From Pseudomonadota bacterium (GTDB taxonomy: Bacteria > Pseudomonadota > Alphaproteobacteria > Rhizobiales > Xanthobacteraceae): DNA of 11,133 bases. The translations under genes and the position numbers were made by a program. The notes under the pieces were generated by a model that saw nothing but the letters and a program-made list of their open reading frames with translations, was not told where the DNA came from and made no database searches. The DNA is taken from contig JAEXHR010000303.1 of NCBI GenBank assembly GCA_023449855.1, positions 1 to 11,133 of the forward strand, read 5' to 3'. Shown here in pieces: positions 6,573-11,133 of the stretch. Positions within the stretch are counted from its first letter, which is position 1; each line of letters starts with the position of its first letter.

Positions 6573-7955
6573 TCAGGCGATGAGCCGCGCCGCGAAATCC
6601 GGCAGCCGGCCGCCCTGGTCGCGAATGCGCAAATCACCATCCGCGATCCCCGCCTGCACCAGCCAGGCATCGAATTCCGGGGCCCGCTTCAGGCCGAACA
6701 GATCGCGCAGATAGAGCGCGTCGTGGAAGGACGTCGACTGGTAGTTCAGCATGACGTCGTCGGCGCCGGGCACGCCCATGATGAAATTGACGCCGGCAGC
6801 AGCCAGCAGGGTCAGGAGATTGTCCATGTCGTCCTGATCAGCCTCGGCATGGTTGGTGTAGCAGACGTCCACGCCGAGCGGCAGGCCGAGCAGCTTGCCG
6901 CAGAAATGATCCTCCAGCCCGGCGCGGATGATCTCCTTGCCGTCATAGAGATATTCGGGACCGATAAAGCCGACCACGCTGTTCACCAGCAGCGGCGAGA
7001 AGGCCCGCGCGACTGCGTAAGCACGTGCTTCGAGGGTTTGCTGATCGACGCCGTGATGCGCATCGGCGGACAAGGCCGAGCCCTGCCCGGTTTCGAAATA
7101 CATCACATTGTCGCCGACCGTACCGCGCTTCAGCGACAGGCCGGCCTCGTGCGCCTGCTTCAGCAGCGCGAGATCGATGCCAAAGCTCCTGTTGGCGGCT
7201 TCGGTGCCGGCGATGGACTGGAACACCAGATCGACCGGCACGCCCTGCGCGATCAGATCGATCGAGGTGGTGACATGGGTCAGCACGCAGCTCTGCGTGG
7301 GGATGGCGAGCCTCGCGATCACGTCGTCGAGCATCCGCACCAGCCGGCCGAGCACGGCGGGATCGTCGCTGGCCGGGTTGATGCCGATGCAGGCATCGCC
7401 GGCGCCGAGCATCAAGCCGTCCAGCATCGAGGCGGCAATGCCCCGGACGTCGTCGAATGGATGGTTGGGCTGCAGGCGCACGCTCATGCGGCCGCGCAGG
7501 CCGATGGTGTTGCGAAAGCGGGTGACGACCTCGCACTTCTTCGCCACCAGGATCAGATCCTGATTGCGCATCAGCTTGGAGACGGCAGCCGCCATTTCCG
7601 GCGTGACGCCGGACGCGAGCGCCTTCAGCGCCCCGGGCGTCGCCGCATCCGACAGCAGCCAGTCGCGAAAACCACCGACGGTGAGCGATGAAATCGGTAC
7701 GAAGGCCGCAGCGTCATGCGTATCGACGATGAGGCGCGTCACCTCATCGCTCTCATAAGGGATGACGGCTTCGTTCAGGAATTGCCCGAGCGGCAGATCG
7801 GCCAGCGCCATCCGCGCGGCGATCATCTGCTCGGCAGTCTCCGCCGCAATGCCGGCAAGACGATCGCCGGAACGCTGGGGCGTGGCCTTGGCGAGCAGAT
7901 CGCGCAGGTTCGCAAAAGTGTAAGCCGTGTTGCCGATCGTATGGCGATAGGTCAC
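6573..7955 (-). CDS. eutB: Ethanolamine ammonia-lyase large subunit EutB
   Basis: A 460-residue catalytic subunit (the enterobacterial form is about 453) that binds adenosylcobalamin and ethanolamine together with EutC. Active-site residues known from the Salmonella/E. coli enzyme fall at nearly the same positions: Arg160 and Gln162 in RLQPNHP, Asn193 in GINPASDDP, Phe258, Glu288 in MYFETGQGS and Asp363 in GVDVCYTNHAEADQ. The GTG at 7955 is chosen because AGGAG lies seven bases upstream and the protein then begins TYRHTIGNTAYTF, the usual EutB start; the longer frame to 8003 reads through a hairpin. The chemoreceptor gene ends 59 bases upstream, so the two may share a transcript. Downstream comes hpnP, not eutC. 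All key residues are intact, so the subunit should be active if it can meet the distantly placed EutC. Confidence 0.95.
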   Translation of the reverse strand: MTYRHTIGNTAYTFANLRDLLAKATPQRSGDRLAGIAAETAEQMIAARMALADLPLGQFLNEAVIPYESDEVTRLIVDTHDAAAFVPISSLTVGGFRDWLLSDAATPGALKALASGVTPEMAAAVSKLMRNQDLILVAKKCEVVTRFRNTIGLRGRMSVRLQPNHPFDDVRGIAASMLDGLMLGAGDACIGINPASDDPAVLGRLVRMLDDVIARLAIPTQSCVLTHVTTSIDLIAQGVPVDLVFQSIAGTEAANRSFGIDLALLKQAHEAGLSLKRGTVGDNVMYFETGQGSALSADAHHGVDQQTLEARAYAVARAFSPLLVNSVVGFIGPEYLYDGKEIIRAGLEDHFCGKLLGLPLGVDVCYTNHAEADQDDMDNLLTLLAAAGVNFIMGVPGADDVMLNYQSTSFHDALYLRDLFGLKRAPEFDAWLVQAGIADGDLRIRDQGGRLPDFAARLIA

Positions 7956-7962
7956 GTCTTGG

Positions 7963-7967
7963 CTCCT
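7963..7967 (-). promoter_or_regulatory. Ribosome binding site fixing a GTG start for eutB
   Basis: AGGAG on the minus strand lies seven bases before the GTG at 7955. No comparable site precedes the in-frame upstream ATG at 8003, so this decides the eutB start. Confidence 0.8.
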
Positions 7968-7971
7968 GCAT

Positions 7972-7991
7972 GCACCGGACAATTCCGGTGC
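7972..7991 (-). other. Perfect stem-loop just upstream of eutB
   Basis: GCACCGGA (7972-7979) pairs with TCCGGTGC (7984-7991) around a 4-base loop, ending four bases before the eutB ribosome binding site. No T run follows, so it is not a classic terminator. It could be a weak end for the chemoreceptor transcript, an RNA-stability element that sets different levels of the two products, or an operator. Confidence 0.5.
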
Positions 7992-8014
7992 GCAGTGTAG
8001 CATGCCAGGGCTGC

Positions 8015-9361
8015 CTATGCAGCCTTCACCGTCGCCAGGAATTTGCCAAGCTCGGCGCGCAGCGTTTCGGACTGGCGCGATAGTTCGGAGGCGGAGGTCA
8101 GCACGTGGCTTGCCGCCGCGCCCGTCTCATTGGCGACGCGGGTGATATCCAGCACATTGGTCGTGACGTGGCCCGTGCCTTTGGCCGCATCCTGCACGCT
8201 GCGCGAGATTTCGTTGGTTGCCGCATCCTGCTGCTCGACAGCGGCGGAGATAGCCGCCGAAATCTCGTTCAACGACTTGATCACCGTGGTGATGCCACCG
8301 ATCGCGGTGACCGAATCCGATGTCGAAGCCTGGATATCGCCGACCTGTTCGCTGATCTCCGCCGTGGCCTTCGCCGTCTGCTCGGCCAGCGACTTCACCT
8401 CCTGTGCGACCACGGCAAAGCCGCGCCCGGCTTCACCCGCACGCGCAGCTTCAATGGTCGCATTCAGCGCGAGCAGATTGGTCTGCCCGGCGATCGTGTT
8501 GATCAGTTCGACCACCGTGCCGATCTTCTGCGCGGCATCGGAGAGACGGCGCATGGTTGCCGAGGTCTCGTCGGCGTTGCGCACCGCCTCGCCGGCGATA
8601 CGCGCGGAATCGTTGACCTGCCGGGAGATCTCCCGGATTGAACTGCTGAGCTGCTCGGTCGCAACGGCGATGGCCTGAACGCCGGCCGACGCGTCGCGCG
8701 ATGCCGATTCCATCAAGCCGGACTGACGGATCGAGGTGTCCGCCGAGGTCGTCATGTTCTGCGCGGCGACATGGAGATCGCCAGAAGCATCGCCGATCGC
8801 GTCGGCAACGCTGCCGATCGTCTGCTGCAGATCGTCGCCGAGCTTGTCCAGCACCGCGCGGCGATCGCGCCGGCCTTCGTCGATATAGACCGAAATCGCC
8901 AGATCCATGTCGAGCATCGCGGCCTTGATGATCGCAGCCTGAAGCGCGGCCTTCTGCCTCGCGGCGGAACGATCGAACAGTTTCGTCGGCATCTGCGCGA
9001 TCGCTGCGACCAGGCCCGTGACCAGCGCGTTATAGCCGCCGATATACCAGCGCGGTTCGAGGCCGAGCTTGTTGTGCACCTGGCCGATCTTGGTGACGGA
9101 CGCTTCATAGGCCTCGTCGAAACGGGCATCGAGGATGCGCGACCAGTGTTCGATCTGCATCTTCTTCGCGTGCATCATGTGCTCGCGATTCCTGAAGAAA
9201 GCGGCCGTCTTGGAAAAGGCGGCGACGTGATCGTAAAAACGATCGAGCACAGCCGGCAATTCGCCGAGAATGAAGGACTTGCCCGCGCGCAAGGCTGCGA
9301 CAGTGTCACTATCGATAGAATTGAAACGCAAACGTTCTGAAATCGCAGACTCGGTCGACAT
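8015..9361 (-). CDS. Globin-coupled methyl-accepting chemotaxis protein
   Basis: A 448-residue soluble chemoreceptor with no membrane segment. Residues about 15-165 form a sensor globin (protoglobin) domain. The likely haem-binding histidine is H96 in KIGQVHNKLGLEPRWYIGGYN, and a distal tyrosine is Y43 in RFYDHV, the same positions as in the E. coli globin sensor DosC to within a few residues. The C-terminal half is a long coiled-coil MCP signalling domain with the conserved hairpin tip at about 285-327 (NTIAGQTNLLALNATIEAAR, then GEAGRGFAVVAQEVKSLA), which contacts CheA and CheW. There is no HAMP domain and no C-terminal CheR-binding pentapeptide. The ATG at 9361 has GGGGA five bases upstream; an in-frame GTG at 9394 lacks a clear site. 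It probably steers movement in response to oxygen or another haem ligand. It lies 59 bases before eutB. Confidence 0.92.
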   Translation of the reverse strand: MSTESAISERLRFNSIDSDTVAALRAGKSFILGELPAVLDRFYDHVAAFSKTAAFFRNREHMMHAKKMQIEHWSRILDARFDEAYEASVTKIGQVHNKLGLEPRWYIGGYNALVTGLVAAIAQMPTKLFDRSAARQKAALQAAIIKAAMLDMDLAISVYIDEGRRDRRAVLDKLGDDLQQTIGSVADAIGDASGDLHVAAQNMTTSADTSIRQSGLMESASRDASAGVQAIAVATEQLSSSIREISRQVNDSARIAGEAVRNADETSATMRRLSDAAQKIGTVVELINTIAGQTNLLALNATIEAARAGEAGRGFAVVAQEVKSLAEQTAKATAEISEQVGDIQASTSDSVTAIGGITTVIKSLNEISAAISAAVEQQDAATNEISRSVQDAAKGTGHVTTNVLDITRVANETGAAASHVLTSASELSRQSETLRAELGKFLATVKAA

Positions 9362-9398
9362 AGAAATCCCCAGTTGAACGATCCGATCATGCACGCAA

Positions 9399-9412
9399 TT
9401 GATTTATGACAA
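9399..9412. promoter_or_regulatory. Imperfect FixK/FNR-like box upstream of the chemoreceptor
   Basis: TTGATTTATGACAA fits TTGA-N6-TCAA at seven of eight fixed positions. It is centred about 45 bases before the chemoreceptor ATG, which is very close for an activator site at -41 of a transcript with a normal leader. It is overlapped by a repeated ATCAATT on the minus strand. A low-oxygen regulator acting on an oxygen-sensor gene would make sense, but the match is incomplete and the region is AT-rich. Confidence 0.2.
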
Positions 9413-9449
9413 ATTGATCCAGCGCAATTCGGGGAAGCCTGTCGCCAGC

Positions 9450-9489
9450 GCGGATCGGCAACCCTCGCTTGCGTGAGCGACCGATCCGC
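9450..9489. terminator. Large inverted repeat after the dehydratase gene
   Basis: GCGGATCGG (9450-9458) pairs perfectly with CCGATCCGC (9481-9489), and inside it TCGCT (9465-9469) pairs with AGCGA (9476-9480). It begins 18 bases past the stop codon of the dehydratase gene. There is no T run on the minus strand, so it may be a Rho-assisted or RNA-stabilising 3' structure rather than a classic terminator. Confidence 0.45.
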
Positions 9490-9506
9490 ACCCTATGTCA
9501 TCCTCA

Positions 9507-11030
9507 TCACATCGTTGCGCCCAGCACCCATGGCGCGAATTCGGCGCTGCCGACGTCAAAGCCCTCGCTCTTGGTGCGCTGGCCTGAGGCGGTCTTCAGC
9601 ATCAGATCGAAGATGCGCTGGCCGCATTGCTGCACGGTCTCGTCGCCGTCGAGCACGGTGCCGCAATTGATGTCCATGTCGTCTTCCATACGCTTGAACA
9701 TCGGCGTGTTGGTGGCCAGCTTGATCGACGGCGCCGGCTTGCAGCCGAACACGCTGCCGCGGCCGGTGGTGAAGCACACCATATTGGCCCCGCCGGCGAC
9801 CTGCCCTGTCGCTGCGACGGGGTCGTAGCCGGGCGTATCCATGAAGACGAAGCCTTTCTTGATGATGGCTTCGGCATAATTGAGGACATCGACGAGATTG
9901 GTCGAGCCGGCCTTGGCCATGGCGCCGAGCGACTTTTCGAGAATGGTCGTGAGACCGCCGGCCTTGTTGCCCGGCGAGGGATTGGCGTTCATCTCGGCGC
10001 CTTCCCGCTCGCAGTATTTTTCCCACCAGCGCATCAGGCCGACCAGCTTTTCGCCGACCTCGCGCGAGACGGCGCGGCGCGTCAGCAGATGCTCGGCGCC
10101 ATAGGTCTCCGGCGTTTCCGACAGCACCACCGTGCCGCCATGGCGCACCAGCAGATCGCTGGCGGCGCCGAGTGCGGGATTGGCGGAAATGCCCGAATAG
10201 CCGTCGGAACCGCCGCATTGGAGCGCGACGGTGAGTTCGCTCGCGGAGACCTCCTCGCGCGTCACCTTGTTGGCGTCGGCCAGCGCCTCCTTGACAAAAG
10301 CGATGCCGGCTTCCGTCGTCTTGCGGGTGCCGCCGATCTCCTGGATCTGCATCTCGCGCAGCCGGCCGGCGAGCTTCTGCTCCTGCATCAGGCCACCGAT
10401 CTGGTTGATCTCGCAGCCGAGGCCGAGCACGACGACATGGGAAAAATTCGCGTGACGCGCATAGCCGCCGAGCGTGCGGCGAAGCAGCGTCAGCGGCTCG
10501 TCCTGCGTCATGCCGCAGCCGGTCTTGTGGGTGAGCGCAACGACGCCGTCGACATTGGGATAATCGGCGAGCGGATCGTGACCGCTGAAAGGGTTTCGCT
10601 TGAACACGTCGGCGACGAGGCTCGCCACATGGGCGCTGCAATTCACCGAGGTGAGCAGGCCGATATAGTTGCGCGTGGCGACGCGGCCATCGCTGCGCCT
10701 GATGCCCATGAAGGTCGCGGGCAGATCGAAATTGGGCGTCGGCTTCACATCGACGCCGTAAGCATAGTCGCGGTCGAAATCGCCCATGCCGCAATTCTGC
10801 GTGTGCACGTGCTGGCCGGGCGCAATCGGCTGCGTGGCGAAGCCGATGATCTGGCCGTAGCGATGGATCGGTTCGTTCACGGCGATGGGCCGGATCGCCA
10901 CCTTGTGGCCGGCGGGAATGCGCTCGCTCGTGGTGACGCCTTTGGCGACCTCGACGCCCGGCAGCAGCATGGTGCGCGCGATCAGCACGGCGTCGTCGGG
11001 ATGCAGGCGAATGACGGGAGACGGAGACAT
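9507..11030 (-). CDS. UxaA/GarD-family sugar-acid dehydratase
   Basis: A 507-residue cytoplasmic hydro-lyase of the altronate/galactarate dehydratase family, close in length to E. coli UxaA (495) and GarD (523). An N-terminal SAF domain lies at about 11-78 (PAGHKVAIRPIAVNEPIHRYGQ in part). The catalytic region has the family hallmarks: RSDGRVATRNYIG, VNCSAHV (C131), HKTGCGM (C172), LGLGCEINQ (C206), LQCGGSDGYSGISANPALG (C282) and SETPETYGAEHLL. The family removes water from a sugar acid to give a 2-keto-3-deoxy product and uses a metal such as iron. The ATG at 11030 is preceded by GAGGAA six bases away. No uxaB, uxaC, kdgK, transporter or regulator is next to it in the window, so the substrate (altronate, galactarate or another aldarate) cannot be told. 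The enzyme class is firm; the gene symbol is left open. Confidence 0.88.
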   Translation of the reverse strand: MSPSPVIRLHPDDAVLIARTMLLPGVEVAKGVTTSERIPAGHKVAIRPIAVNEPIHRYGQIIGFATQPIAPGQHVHTQNCGMGDFDRDYAYGVDVKPTPNFDLPATFMGIRRSDGRVATRNYIGLLTSVNCSAHVASLVADVFKRNPFSGHDPLADYPNVDGVVALTHKTGCGMTQDEPLTLLRRTLGGYARHANFSHVVVLGLGCEINQIGGLMQEQKLAGRLREMQIQEIGGTRKTTEAGIAFVKEALADANKVTREEVSASELTVALQCGGSDGYSGISANPALGAASDLLVRHGGTVVLSETPETYGAEHLLTRRAVSREVGEKLVGLMRWWEKYCEREGAEMNANPSPGNKAGGLTTILEKSLGAMAKAGSTNLVDVLNYAEAIIKKGFVFMDTPGYDPVAATGQVAGGANMVCFTTGRGSVFGCKPAPSIKLATNTPMFKRMEDDMDINCGTVLDGDETVQQCGQRIFDLMLKTASGQRTKSEGFDVGSAEFAPWVLGATM

Positions 11031-11090
11031 CGGGATTTCCTCGCGCGTGCTCTGTTGAACCTCTTGTTTGGAATGAGTCTAGCCCGTGAG

Positions 11091-11123
11091 CCGTAGGATG
11101 GGTAGAGCGCAGCGAAACCCATC
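11091..11123. repeat. Dispersed palindromic repeat at the window edge
   Basis: GATGGGT (11097-11103) pairs with ACCCATC (11117-11123) around AGAGCGCAGCGAA, preceded by CCGTAG. The phrase GTAGGATGGGTAGAGCG followed by AAACCCATC is a dispersed intergenic repeat I recall from Bradyrhizobium-group and some other proteobacterial genomes. It may continue past the right edge. It lies about 60 bases upstream of the dehydratase start; the remaining bases at 11031-11090 show no clear promoter. Confidence 0.65.
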
Positions 11124-11133
11124 GCCGGTATGC

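Noticed and set aside
9627..11096. A 489-residue plus-strand open frame antisense to the dehydratase gene, with similar frames at 2616-3731 and 6723-7691.
   Set aside because: These have the same shadow composition, rich in Arg, His, Asp and Gln, and lie entirely over genes with intact catalytic motifs on the other strand.

Overview
The window looks like chromosomal DNA from an alphaproteobacterium of the Bradyrhizobium / Rhodopseudomonas / Afipia / Tardiphaga group (Nitrobacteraceae). Grounds: high-GC codon use with long antisense shadow frames, a hopanoid C-2 methylase (HpnP), a perfect EcfG-type general-stress promoter, and several short palindromic intergenic repeats whose wording is familiar from that group. 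The genus assignment is inference.

Layout, left to right. A small exported Cys-rich protein (6-248, minus) is divergent from an exported protein of unknown function (704-1204, plus), with a 455-base gap between them. A strong two-way terminator (1226-1256) separates the plus-strand gene from a run of minus-strand genes that fills the rest of the window. Read in their own direction (high to low coordinates), these are: a UxaA/GarD-family sugar-acid dehydratase (11030-9507), a soluble globin-coupled methyl-accepting chemotaxis protein (9361-8015), eutB (7955-6573), hpnP (6387-4792), eutC (4616-3840) and an RND/MMPL transporter (3644-1281).

The main point is that the two subunits of ethanolamine ammonia-lyase, normally encoded side by side as eutBC, are split by hpnP. 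HpnP adds the 2-methyl group to hopanoids and carries its own GGAAC-N16-CGTT promoter 50 bases before its start codon. Both enzymes depend on cobalamin: adenosylcobalamin for EutBC, and a B12-binding domain in HpnP. The RND protein downstream of eutC is a reasonable candidate for moving a lipid such as a hopanoid, but nothing in its sequence proves this. An oxygen-sensing type chemoreceptor lies 59 bases upstream of eutB, with a perfect stem-loop just before the eutB ribosome binding site.

Intergenic spaces hold at least three families of palindromic repeat: one in the RND leader (3675-3720), an inverted pair between hpnP and eutC (4653-4694 and 4752-4783), and one at the right edge (11091-11123). 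I see no tRNA, rRNA, CRISPR array, insertion sequence, phage gene or cobalamin riboswitch. No single wholly new system stands out. The most interesting signal is the eutB-hpnP-eutC-RND arrangement with its stress promoter.
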